64,000 bases of DNA. It comes from JBLNBN01 sp050260015 (lineage in GTDB: Bacteria; Bacteroidota; Ignavibacteria; Kapaibacteriales; UBA2268). The notes below the pieces were generated by a model that worked only from the letters and a program-made list of their open reading frames with translations, was not told where the DNA came from and searched no databases. A program made the position numbers and the translations under genes. Where the stretch lies: NCBI GenBank assembly GCA_050260015.1, contig JBLNBN010000039.1, positions 1-64,000 of the forward strand, read 5' to 3'. Of the stretch, positions 42,929-50,566 are shown in pieces. The stretch's first letter is position 1. Each line of letters opens with the position of its first letter.

Positions 42929-43465
42929 ATGAGATTATTTCTTGGAACATACATGCGTAGCGACGATTTCCTGGAACTCTATGGCTCTCTTAAAATGCAG
43001 CTTGAAATGGACTGCAAGGGCAAATGGGTCGAGCCCAATAACTTGCATTTTACTTACCATTTTCTCGGCGAAGTAAGCCAATCGCAGTTCGAAGAAATTA
43101 AAAGGGAGATGGGCGACCTGTTCCGCGAGTACGAAAGCGAAACTATTTTGAAAGGATTAGGCGTCTTTCCGAATAGACGCGCCCCGAGAGTTCTGCATAT
43201 ACCCGTAGTCAATCCCGACGGAAAGGTCGCCGAACTTTATTCCGAGAGCGGGAAGGTCCTAACGCGCCTAGGTTTCGAATTGGATAAAAGGCTTTACTCG
43301 CCGCATCTTACGCTCGCGCGTCTGAACTTTTGCTCGCCCAACGAGTTGAACGCTACGCTTGAGCAATATGCGGAGTTCGAGTTCATGAAGTCCCCGACGT
43401 TTACGTTTAACTTAATTGAAAGCAGGCTCACTCGCCAGGGGCCGATTTACACTCCTCTTCTATAG
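42929..43465 (+). CDS. thpR: RNA 2',3'-cyclic phosphodiesterase (2'-5' RNA ligase family)
   Basis: A 178-residue two-histidine phosphoesterase. The ATG at 42929 is chosen because AAAGGA lies just upstream and the protein then begins MRLFLGTY, as in the family; an in-frame TTG 42 bases earlier lacks support. The two HxT motifs are LHFTYHFLGE (His40) and SPHLTLAR (His126). The enzyme opens 2',3'-cyclic phosphates on RNA; the in vivo substrate is uncertain. Confidence 0.92.
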   Translation: MRLFLGTYMRSDDFLELYGSLKMQLEMDCKGKWVEPNNLHFTYHFLGEVSQSQFEEIKREMGDLFREYESETILKGLGVFPNRRAPRVLHIPVVNPDGKVAELYSESGKVLTRLGFELDKRLYSPHLTLARLNFCSPNELNATLEQYAEFEFMKSPTFTFNLIESRLTRQGPIYTPLL

Positions 43466-43524
43466 CGTTAATCGCCGGCTCCGCCTTTTCGAAAAACGAT
43501 AGACTTAAAGCCTATTTTTTTTCG

Positions 43525-43532
43525 TATTTTTG
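43525..43532 (+). promoter_or_regulatory. Bacteroidota-type -7 box for asnS
   Basis: TATTTTTG fits TAnnTTTG and lies 45 bases before the asnS ATG. Confidence 0.45.
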
Positions 43533-43577
43533 AAAATTGAACGAAAAAGAAATTAATAATATAAATCAGGATAGTTT

Positions 43578-44927
43578 ATGTCGCGATACCATTCCTACCA
43601 AACCGTCGAGCGGCTCTCGGAAGCAGTCGGCGAAGAGGTAACGCTGCGCGGTTGGGCGCAGAACAAGACGGGCAAAGGCAAGCTGCAATTCATTCAACTC
43701 CGCGACGGCACGGGCGTCTGCCAATGCGTCGTCTTTAAGGGCGCCGTCAGCGAGGAAGTTTTTGAAAAAGCAAAATCGATCACCCAGGAAACGTCGCTGG
43801 CGGTTACCGGCAAGGTTCGCGCCGAAGAGCGCGCGCCGGGCGGCTACGAGCTCGACGTAACTGGAATTAATATTTACCAGATAGCCGAGGAGTACCCCAT
43901 AACTCCTAAAGATCATGGCGACGCGTTCCTAATCGAGCGGCGTCACCTATGGCTGCGCAGTTCGCGCCAGCACGCGATTATGCGCGTCCGCGCCGCCGTC
44001 ATTAAAGCTATACGCGATTTCTTCGACGGCAACGGATTTAAGCTGACGGACTCCCCGCTGCTTACCCCGAACGCCTGCGAGGGAACCTCCACGCTATTCG
44101 AAACCGAATACTTCGATCTCGGCAAGGCGTACCTCTCGCAGAGCGGCCAGCTCTACGCCGAGGCTACGGCTATGGCAATGGGTCGAGTTTATACTTTCGG
44201 ACCGGCCTTCCGCGCCGAGCGCAGTAAAACCCGCAAGCACCTGACGGAATTCTGGATGGTCGAGCCGGAAATGGCCTTCTTCGACATCAACGACGACATG
44301 GACCTCGCCGAGGACTTAGTCGAGTACATTGTAGCATACGCTCTGAAGACTTGCGCCAAGGAACTGCAAACGCTCGAGCGAGATATTCGCCCGCTTGAAA
44401 AAGTAAGACGGCCGTTCTATAGAATGAGCTATACGGAGGCGGTAGATTGGCTCGTCGCCAATAAGATCCCGCTAAAGAAAAAAGTCGACGGGCAGGAAGT
44501 CGATATACTCCCTTTCCCGTGGGGCGAGGACTTCGGCTCGCCGCAGGAAGAAGCGATAATGGAGCAATTCGATAAGCCGTTGATCATCCACCGCTACCCG
44601 ACGGAGGTTAAGGCCTTCTACATGAAGCGCGACCCGGAAAACGAGAAAGTCGTGCTCGCTATGGATATGCTCGGCCCCGAGAAGGCCGGCGAGATAATCG
44701 GCGGCAGCCAGCGCGAGGACGATCACGACCTCCTGCTCCAGCGAATTCTCCACGAAGAATTGCCGCAGGAAGCTTTCCAGTGGTACCTGGACTTGCGTAA
44801 ATTCGGCTCCGTTCCTCACTCGGGCTTCGGCCTGGGCGTCGAGCGCGTAGTTAAATGGATAACCGGCGCGCAGCACATCCGCGAGGTCATCCCCTTCCCG
44901 CGCATGATCTATCGCATAGTTCCGTAA
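43578..44927 (+). CDS. asnS: asparaginyl-tRNA synthetase
   Basis: A 449-residue class IIb synthetase. Residues 1-110 are the anticodon-binding OB fold (VTLRGWAQNKTGKGKLQFIQ). The catalytic core has FTFGPAFRAERSKTRKHLTE (motif 2) and FGLGVERVVKWITG (motif 3), with the AsnRS-type FWMVEPEMAF. It ends IPFPRMIYRIVP, where AsnRS typically has IPFPR. Length fits. Confidence 0.97.
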   Translation: MSRYHSYQTVERLSEAVGEEVTLRGWAQNKTGKGKLQFIQLRDGTGVCQCVVFKGAVSEEVFEKAKSITQETSLAVTGKVRAEERAPGGYELDVTGINIYQIAEEYPITPKDHGDAFLIERRHLWLRSSRQHAIMRVRAAVIKAIRDFFDGNGFKLTDSPLLTPNACEGTSTLFETEYFDLGKAYLSQSGQLYAEATAMAMGRVYTFGPAFRAERSKTRKHLTEFWMVEPEMAFFDINDDMDLAEDLVEYIVAYALKTCAKELQTLERDIRPLEKVRRPFYRMSYTEAVDWLVANKIPLKKKVDGQEVDILPFPWGEDFGSPQEEAIMEQFDKPLIIHRYPTEVKAFYMKRDPENEKVVLAMDMLGPEKAGEIIGGSQREDDHDLLLQRILHEELPQEAFQWYLDLRKFGSVPHSGFGLGVERVVKWITGAQHIREVIPFPRMIYRIVP

Positions 44928-44944
44928 TTCGTCGAAATGCTAAT

Positions 44945-44983
44945 CGAAAAAAGAAAGCTTGCGTCGCTCGGCCCAAGCTTTCT
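44945..44983 (-). terminator. hairpin with T-run on the minus strand, between asnS and rfbA
   Basis: A perfect 10-base-pair stem (44952-44961 with 44974-44983, AGAAAGCTTG and complement) with a 12-base loop. On the plus strand it is preceded by A's but followed by AGATTTA; on the minus strand it is followed by TTTTTT. It looks like a terminator for leftward antisense transcription, or a weak two-way terminator after asnS. Confidence 0.55.
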
Positions 44984-45018
44984 AGATTTAACAAATAAAT
45001 ATCAAAAGATCGACCCAT

Positions 45019-45891
45019 ATGTCCTTTAAAGGTATCGTCTTAGCCGGCGGCGGAGGAAGCCGCCTCTATCCATTGACAAATATATTCAGCAAGCAATTGC
45101 AGGTGATCTACGACAAGCCGATGGTTTACTACCCGCTTTCGACGCTCATGCTTGCCGGTATCCGCGACGTGCTGTTGATCTCTACGCCGCAGGACACGCC
45201 CAACTTCGAGAAGCTGCTTGGCGACGGCTCGCGCCTCGGGATTAATATTTCCTATTGCGTGCAGCCTCGGCCCGCCGGCATCGCCCAGGCATACGTGCTC
45301 GCCGAGGAATTCCTCGCCGGGCAGAGCTCCTGCATGATACTTGGCGACAATCTCTTCTATGGGAAACTCGATTTCCTTCGCAATGCGATAAGCAAGAACG
45401 AGGGCGGCACGGTCTTCGGCTACCGCGTGCAAAACCCCAGCGAGTACGGCGTCGTCGAGTTCGGCGAAAGTATGCAAGTCCTTTCCATAGAGGAAAAGCC
45501 GAAGCAGCCGAAGTCCAATCACGCCATACCCGGCCTGTATATCTTCGACGGGGACGCTCCGAAGCTGGCTAAGGAACTAAAGCCAGGCCCGCGCGGCGAA
45601 CTCGAAATAGTCGATCTCCAGAAGGAGTACCTCGTCCGGGGCAAGCTAAAGGTGGAGCTTATGGGCCGCGGCATAGCCTGGCTTGACACTGGCACGCCCG
45701 AGAGCCTGCTCGAAGCCGGTATGTTCATCCACGCCATTGAAAAACGCCAGGGGCGGAAGATTGCCTGCCTCGAGGAAGTCGCCCTGCGTATGGGATACAT
45801 CGACGAGGACGGCTATTCGCGCATAGTCGGCGAGCTGCCAAGCTGCTCCTACCGCAGGTACTGCGAGGACGTTTTAAACGATATTAGTTAA
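45019..45891 (+). CDS. rfbA: glucose-1-phosphate thymidylyltransferase
   Basis: A 290-residue nucleotidyltransferase (RmlA), first step of dTDP-L-rhamnose synthesis. Motifs: GIVLAGGGGSRLYPLT (nucleotide loop), SKQLQVIYDKPMVYYPLSTL, CMILGDNLFYGK with the metal-binding Asp, SIEEKPKQPKSN and GIAWLDTGTPESLLEA. One small difference from many RmlA proteins is LAGGGGSRL where GSGTRL is usual. Length fits the short RmlA type. The next gene begins 8 bases after its stop. Confidence 0.96.
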   Translation: MSFKGIVLAGGGGSRLYPLTNIFSKQLQVIYDKPMVYYPLSTLMLAGIRDVLLISTPQDTPNFEKLLGDGSRLGINISYCVQPRPAGIAQAYVLAEEFLAGQSSCMILGDNLFYGKLDFLRNAISKNEGGTVFGYRVQNPSEYGVVEFGESMQVLSIEEKPKQPKSNHAIPGLYIFDGDAPKLAKELKPGPRGELEIVDLQKEYLVRGKLKVELMGRGIAWLDTGTPESLLEAGMFIHAIEKRQGRKIACLEEVALRMGYIDEDGYSRIVGELPSCSYRRYCEDVLNDIS

Positions 45892-45899
45892 TTCAGTAG

Positions 45900-47231
45900 A
45901 TGAAGAAAAACTACGCGTTCTACGCGGCCGCGGCGGCTTTTATCCTGCTCGTCTTTTGGGCGAACTCCGCGCACTTAAATCAATTGGGCGTATTCTACAA
46001 CTACGTCCTGCCGCAGGCGGCGCGCATATTGCACGGCGACTTCGCCTTTACGTATCCCATCTGGGGATATTCGATCCTAACCTCTATAGGGCAGGCCTTC
46101 GGCGCGCCCGTTGAATTTCTGCTCGTCGTCCAGTACCTTCTCGCCGTTTTCGGCGTCAGGTTGATCTACGACGTTTCGCGTTCGAAGCCGAGCTACTCGC
46201 ACCTGCCCCTGCTGCTGCCCTGGGCGGCTCTCATGTCCGTCAAGTGGCCGCAGGCTGTTTCCTCGTTTCTAATTCTATTGATAATTTGGATATATTATAA
46301 CAATTCCGGCGGGAAGTCGAAGCGTTGGGGGTACCTCGCGATAGCAGTGGCGTTCGGCATGGCTTTAAATTTCCGGTCGGAGTACCTTTACTTCCCACTT
46401 TTAGCTTTCCTGGTAATTTCTTTTGCATCGTTAATAAAGCAAAGCAAGCTCGAATTTAAGAGTTCCGGTATGATATGCCTTGCCATGGCGGCCGGAACAA
46501 TATTACTGCTGCCCTGGGCGGTAAACTCGTGGGGCGTATTGGGCAAGCCCCTGCTGAACTCCTCGAACGGCGGGATGGTAGCCTATATCTCGCTCGGCGA
46601 TCTTCCGGGTAATATATGGGGCGTCGAGCCCGTAGACGCTACGGCCTGGCGCCGGGCGCAGGAAGCGGGCGAGCCCACTCCCTTTACGCGCCGGGCGGAT
46701 TCTCTCCTGATAGGCGAATTTAAAGCAAATGTCTTTTCGCGCCCCGGGGAGTACGCGATGAAATGCGCATACAACTCGCTCCGCGCCGTCGCCGGCGGTC
46801 TCTACGTCGGGGAGTACGCCGCGCTCGCGACCACTAACGTGAAGGCTCTCGCTCTGAACAAGCAGGTTGCCGAGGCCAAGGGCATCGAACAAAAGTTCAA
46901 AGCGCTCCTGGGCGGGGGCGGAGCCTCTATCTTATTAATGCTCGAAAAGATATTGCGGCTGCTTTCTATGCTGTTATTCATATACATCCTCTACCGCGCC
47001 CTGGCGAGCAAACATAGCTACGACGGCGCCCGCCTCATCGCGGTTTCCATAATACTATATCAAATTCTTCTCTGCGCGGCCCTGCTCTACGAGCCGCGAA
47101 TGATGAACACGGTCTACGCGCCGGCGCTGGCCCTGGCGCTTGGCAGTAAAAGGGGTAAGAGCCGTTCCCGCGCTAAATCTCCGAAGCCGATCCAGCAGCA
47201 AAATTCAGGCAAAAAGAGCGTAAGCGTATGA
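45900..47231 (+). CDS. polytopic membrane protein, possibly a GT-C-like glycosyltransferase
   Basis: A 443-residue protein with about ten membrane segments, starting right after a short KKNYAFY tail. Early loop: LPQAARILHGDFAFTYPIWG, the place where GT-C transferases carry an acidic pair; only one Asp is visible, so catalysis is uncertain. A large loop between helices (~205-310) holds PGNIWGVEPVDATAWRRAQE. The C-terminus is Lys/Arg/Gln-rich. Its position 8 bases after rfbA suggests surface sugar assembly, such as a transferase, polymerase or flippase. I cannot choose among them. Confidence 0.75.
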   Translation: MKKNYAFYAAAAAFILLVFWANSAHLNQLGVFYNYVLPQAARILHGDFAFTYPIWGYSILTSIGQAFGAPVEFLLVVQYLLAVFGVRLIYDVSRSKPSYSHLPLLLPWAALMSVKWPQAVSSFLILLIIWIYYNNSGGKSKRWGYLAIAVAFGMALNFRSEYLYFPLLAFLVISFASLIKQSKLEFKSSGMICLAMAAGTILLLPWAVNSWGVLGKPLLNSSNGGMVAYISLGDLPGNIWGVEPVDATAWRRAQEAGEPTPFTRRADSLLIGEFKANVFSRPGEYAMKCAYNSLRAVAGGLYVGEYAALATTNVKALALNKQVAEAKGIEQKFKALLGGGGASILLMLEKILRLLSMLLFIYILYRALASKHSYDGARLIAVSIILYQILLCAALLYEPRMMNTVYAPALALALGSKRGKSRSRAKSPKPIQQQNSGKKSVSV

Positions 47232-47248
47232 GATCGTTTCGACTCGTC

Positions 47249-47306
47249 GTTCCCGCGCAGGCGGGAACCCAAAGACCGCATGGATTCCGGGTCTGACGCC
47301 CGGAAT
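47249..47306. repeat. two adjacent GC-rich hairpins downstream of the membrane protein gene
   Basis: GTTCCCGC-GCAG-GCGGGAAC (47249-47268) and ATTCCGGG-TCTGACG-CCCGGAAT (47284-47306), each with an 8-base-pair perfect stem. Sequence of this kind (GGATTCCGGG...CCCGGAATGACG) is a common dispersed intergenic type. It starts the gene-free gap 47232-47791. Confidence 0.65.
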
Positions 47307-47437
47307 GACGCGTAAAAGATATTACGCGCTAAGCGTATAATTTTGAAGGTTCTGTCACTCTGACGACCGAAGGGAGGAAGAGTCCATGCAATCTTTCGAA
47401 TGCGTAATTATTAGTTTGCATAAACAAATTCAATTAC

Positions 47438-47479
47438 TCTTAACCCCTGAGGGGTTACAGCTTTGTAACGCGAAGCGCC
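47438..47479 (+). repeat. hairpin repeat, tail type II (copy 3)
   Basis: TAACCCC-TGA-GGGGTTA, overlapping GTTAC-AGCTTT-GTAAC and ending GCGAAGCGCC, nearly identical to 29481-29524. After it the gap 47480-47791 turns strongly AT-rich and shows no gene. Confidence 0.75.
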
Positions 47480-47791
47480 CGCCCCCGACCCACTAATTCT
47501 CTACCGCTTCCCCCGGGAAAGGAGGTAGGGAGGGGATTATTATAATAATCATTTTTTTATGCTTTATAATAGCAAAGTAATTTAAGCCATGATCCAAACA
47601 TAAATTTATTAAAAATTTATTTTGCTTATGTGCAATATTTTAGTATATTGCAAAAGTTAAATGAAATCTATGTACTTTCAGATAATCTTCATTCTTTATA
47701 TAAAGCATTTTTAATATAGAGTTACTCACTACATAAATAATCTAGTGTAATTAAACATTTCATTGATAAATATTTCATGGGAGAAAGAAAA

Positions 47792-48583
47792 GTGGGTTTA
47801 TTTAAAAGCAAAGAAGAAAAAATTCTTGATAAGAGAAATGAATATGAAAAAAAGAAGGCTGAGAACCTTAATAGCAGGTTAAAAGAATCTGAAAATAAAA
47901 AAAGAGAAGCAGATGCTCTACTAGAATTAGAACGCGAAAAGACTAATAGAGAAGCTCAAATCCATGCTTCCATCGAAAAAGAAAAAAGAAAAACCTTAGA
48001 TAAGGAATTAGAAGTCCAGAAAGAGTTATTAGCCCTTGAAAAGAAGGCTGTAAAACTCCATAACAAGCAAGAAAATAAAGAAGCAAGGAAGCAGTTTATA
48101 GGTTCTTTAATGAACAAGACAAAGGAAGCATTAGAAACAAGAGTAGCGAAGGCAGAAGAAACCAGTATAGGTAAAATCGAAGTAGAAGTAGATAATATGG
48201 ATGAGGCAGAAAAGAAAAAGCTCTTAAGAAATGCAATTAGAGTAACTGGGAAAATCAATAATGGATCGATGTCAGAAATTTCGGGAAATATATATTTAAC
48301 CGAAAAATTTCTTTTATTTCAACTTTCTCAAGTTGGCATTTTAGGATCTGTCACAGGGTCAGCAAAAAGTGCCGAATTCTTCATGTCTTTTGAAGATATT
48401 TACGACTGTAAATTTAAGAAGGGTATGATGGGACTTAACAATAAAATCATCTTTCTCATGAAAGATACAATAACTTACAAATCGCTTTACTCTGAAAGGG
48501 CGGGTGAAATTATTTTCGAATTTGGTAAGTCTGATATTACCTTCGCTGAACAATTATGTTCTAAATTGAAAGACTTACTATAA
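47792..48583 (+). CDS. coiled-coil protein with a PH/GRAM-like C-terminal domain, in an AT-rich island
   Basis: A 263-residue protein if started at GTG 47792, which has GGAG (47780-47783) 8 bases upstream and gives MGLFKSKEEK; an ATG at 47777 lies 15 bases earlier but has no SD. Residues ~10-100 are a highly charged coiled coil (KKAENLNSRLKESENKKREA). Residues ~150-263 look like a PH/GRAM-type beta-barrel: SGNIYLTEKFLLFQLSQVG, FFMSFEDIYDCKFKKGMMG, then a last helix FAEQLCSKLKDLL. Base composition is far more AT-rich than the genes around it, which suggests transfer from another genome. A membrane- or protein-docking role is inference; no function is known to me. Confidence 0.8.
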   Translation: MGLFKSKEEKILDKRNEYEKKKAENLNSRLKESENKKREADALLELEREKTNREAQIHASIEKEKRKTLDKELEVQKELLALEKKAVKLHNKQENKEARKQFIGSLMNKTKEALETRVAKAEETSIGKIEVEVDNMDEAEKKKLLRNAIRVTGKINNGSMSEISGNIYLTEKFLLFQLSQVGILGSVTGSAKSAEFFMSFEDIYDCKFKKGMMGLNNKIIFLMKDTITYKSLYSERAGEIIFEFGKSDITFAEQLCSKLKDLL

Positions 48584-48605
48584 ACTAAACGGATATTAAG
48601 AATAT

Positions 48606-48644
48606 AAAATGAGTTGTTTATAAGATCTGTAATCAACTCATTTT
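48606..48644. terminator. intrinsic terminator after the coiled-coil protein gene
   Basis: An 11-base-pair perfect stem (48606-48616 with 48634-48644, AAAATGAGTTG and complement), 17-base loop, TTTT at the end; usable in both directions. Confidence 0.78.
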
Positions 48645-48867
48645 ATTCTTAATTGTACATTCAATGTCATTTAAACCATAAGCGTCACTTGAGGAATTGA
48701 AAGGATTGTAGGTTTATCTATATTCATTTTGTAAATATTTCAATTTAATATGATATTACTAACCATGGCTTTCAAAAAAGTTCTCTTATTAGCAGTTGTA
48801 GGGCAATAATAAATCATGCTCTATAATTTTTTTATTCATTTGTTTTTACATATCCCTAAAATATTAT

Positions 48868-49659
48868 ATGGAACGCCTTAATCAATATTTGAATTTTTTT
48901 ATCAAAGTCAGTGTAATGCTGAGCCTCTTTACGTTATTCAATGCATGTAATGTTGATCATTCTACTTCAGCGAATGATTCTTCTAAAGGCATGATCACTG
49001 GTTATGTACGACTTTTTGATGAGAATTTTAAAGATATAAGCTTGAAAGATAGTGTTACTATTAAGCTAGAAGGTACTAATTTTACGACTCTTACTAACTC
49101 GAATGGTAATTGGTCAATGGTTGACGTTCCTTCTAATGAATATGTTGCAACATTTTCTAAGAAAGGCTTTGGAACGTATAAGTCTTATATTACTATTAGT
49201 AAAAATAAAGCTGTAGAATCTACTACTGAACTATATTCATATCCTCCGAAATATACAATAGATTCTATTAATTGCCGAGTTGAAGGTAATGCGGTACAAG
49301 TTATCGGCTTCTCTAAACCTAAAGATAGTCCTTTTGAATTATTCATAAGCAATTGTCATATTTTCGTTTCGGATAAACCAGATGTAAGTTGTATGCCTGG
49401 CGAATATATTTTTGAGACAGGATATGAGTCAAGCAACTTTGGAACTATATGGAGTTCTGATAATGGAAAATTTTCAGAGGAAATCAATCTCTCGCATATC
49501 TATTCCTGCCCTGAATTTAAACCCGGGAAACAAATGTTTATAGTAGCGTATTTAGATTGCGCTAAGACTTGTAAATATTTTAAAGATAAGTCAAATAAAC
49601 AGATTTTCTATTCTGTTTTGAGTTTACCCTCGAAAGTAATTTCAGTAACATTACCGTAG
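48868..49659 (+). CDS. lipoprotein with carboxypeptidase-regulatory-like domain, in the AT-rich island
   Basis: A 263-residue protein with a lipoprotein signal (VSVMLSLFTLFNAC, lipobox Cys at residue 27). Residues ~40-125 form a carboxypeptidase-regulatory/SpaA-like beta-sandwich (MITGYVRLFDENFKDIS, TNSNGNWSMVDVPSNEYVA). Residues ~130-263 hold six Cys (INCRVEG, SNCHIF, VSCMPGE, YSCPEF, DCAKTCKYF), suggesting disulfides, with a beta-rich fold I do not recognise. AT-rich like its neighbour and unlike the rest of the window. Envelope-located; function unknown. The start lacks an SD. Confidence 0.75.
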   Translation: MERLNQYLNFFIKVSVMLSLFTLFNACNVDHSTSANDSSKGMITGYVRLFDENFKDISLKDSVTIKLEGTNFTTLTNSNGNWSMVDVPSNEYVATFSKKGFGTYKSYITISKNKAVESTTELYSYPPKYTIDSINCRVEGNAVQVIGFSKPKDSPFELFISNCHIFVSDKPDVSCMPGEYIFETGYESSNFGTIWSSDNGKFSEEINLSHIYSCPEFKPGKQMFIVAYLDCAKTCKYFKDKSNKQIFYSVLSLPSKVISVTLP

Positions 49660-49705
49660 AGCAATGAACTAATTCTATAGCTAGGGTGTGATATCTTTAC
49701 TATGA

Positions 49706-49721
49706 AAATTGTTAACAATTT
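49706..49721. promoter_or_regulatory. 16-base perfect palindrome upstream of efp
   Basis: AAATTGTTAACAATTT is fully self-complementary, typical of a dimeric repressor site, and lies about 230 bases before efp and 46 bases after the lipoprotein gene. A second imperfect inverted sequence, GCGGTGTGAACGTTCCGC (49764-49781), follows. The gap 49660-49948 otherwise holds a 36-codon open frame (49702-49812) with no support. Confidence 0.35.
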
Positions 49722-49886
49722 AACTCGTACTTTTATCATCGTCCACGCAATCTCCCTTGAAATGCGGTGTGAACGTTCCGCACTCAATTGTCTCTTTAAC
49801 GAATATCTTTAATAACAGCGGGAGCGCCGGAACAATTAGCCAATCCCTACTTTTTTCAAATTTTATTTCTTTTCCCAAAAATTCCT

Positions 49887-49894
49887 TAATTTTG
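49887..49894 (+). promoter_or_regulatory. Bacteroidota-type -7 box for efp
   Basis: TAATTTTG fits TAnnTTTG and lies 54 bases before the efp ATG; AAAGGA follows as ribosome binding site. Confidence 0.48.
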
Positions 49895-49948
49895 TAATCT
49901 ATATAAATTTAGAAAACTTTTTCTTCATATAAATAATAAAGGATTACA

Positions 49949-50512
49949 ATGGGAACGACAGCCGATTTGAGACCCGGAGCCGTAATTAAGTACAACGGCG
50001 AGCTCTGCACGGTCCTCGAGAGCGAGCATCGCACTCCGGGAAATTTACGCGCCTTCTACCAGGTGAAGATGCGCAACCTCAAGAGCGGAAAATTACTTGA
50101 AAACCGCTTCCGTTCGGGCGAAACGATTGAATTCGTACGCGTCGAGCGCCGCAACTACCAATACCTCTACAATGACGGCTCGCATTATTACTTCATGGAC
50201 AAGGACTCCTACGAGCAAATCCCCGTTGAGCCTTTCGTCATCGGCGACCCGGTCAAGTTCTTGAAAGAGAACCAGGACGTTCAACTCGCGCTCGAAGGCG
50301 ACAACGTGCTTGCGGTTGAATTGCCCCCGAACGTGACGCTTCGCGTCATCCACACCGAGCCCGGTCTCCGCGGCGACACGGCCACGAACGTGCTCAAGCC
50401 CGCCACGATTGAAACCGGCGCGCAGGTTAACGTGCCTATCTTCGTTAACGAAGGCGACCTCATCCGCGTCGACACCAAGAGCGGCGACTACGTAGAGCGC
50501 GTAAAGGAATAA
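49949..50512 (+). CDS. efp: elongation factor P
   Basis: A 187-residue three-domain protein that relieves ribosome stalling at consecutive prolines. Domain I residues 1-65, then two OB domains with YLYNDGSHYYFMDKDSYEQI and the family signature HTEPGLRGDTATN. The tip of domain I, which reaches the peptidyl centre, reads HRTPGNLRAF: the residue matching the modified E. coli Lys34 is Asn32 here. Known modifications act on Lys or Arg, so this EF-P either works unmodified or uses an unknown route. Length and remaining motifs are normal. Confidence 0.97.
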   Translation: MGTTADLRPGAVIKYNGELCTVLESEHRTPGNLRAFYQVKMRNLKSGKLLENRFRSGETIEFVRVERRNYQYLYNDGSHYYFMDKDSYEQIPVEPFVIGDPVKFLKENQDVQLALEGDNVLAVELPPNVTLRVIHTEPGLRGDTATNVLKPATIETGAQVNVPIFVNEGDLIRVDTKSGDYVERVKE

Positions 50513-50566
50513 TTTTTTCAATATTACCGCGGATCGCTTTCCGCGAATCGAAGAAAGGAAATCGCA

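Noticed and set aside
47260..49945. Recognised phage-defence or toxin-antitoxin module in the AT-rich island
   Set aside because: No nuclease, NTPase, reverse transcriptase, HTH or toxin motif was seen in either protein; the island is reported as unexplained and not as defence.
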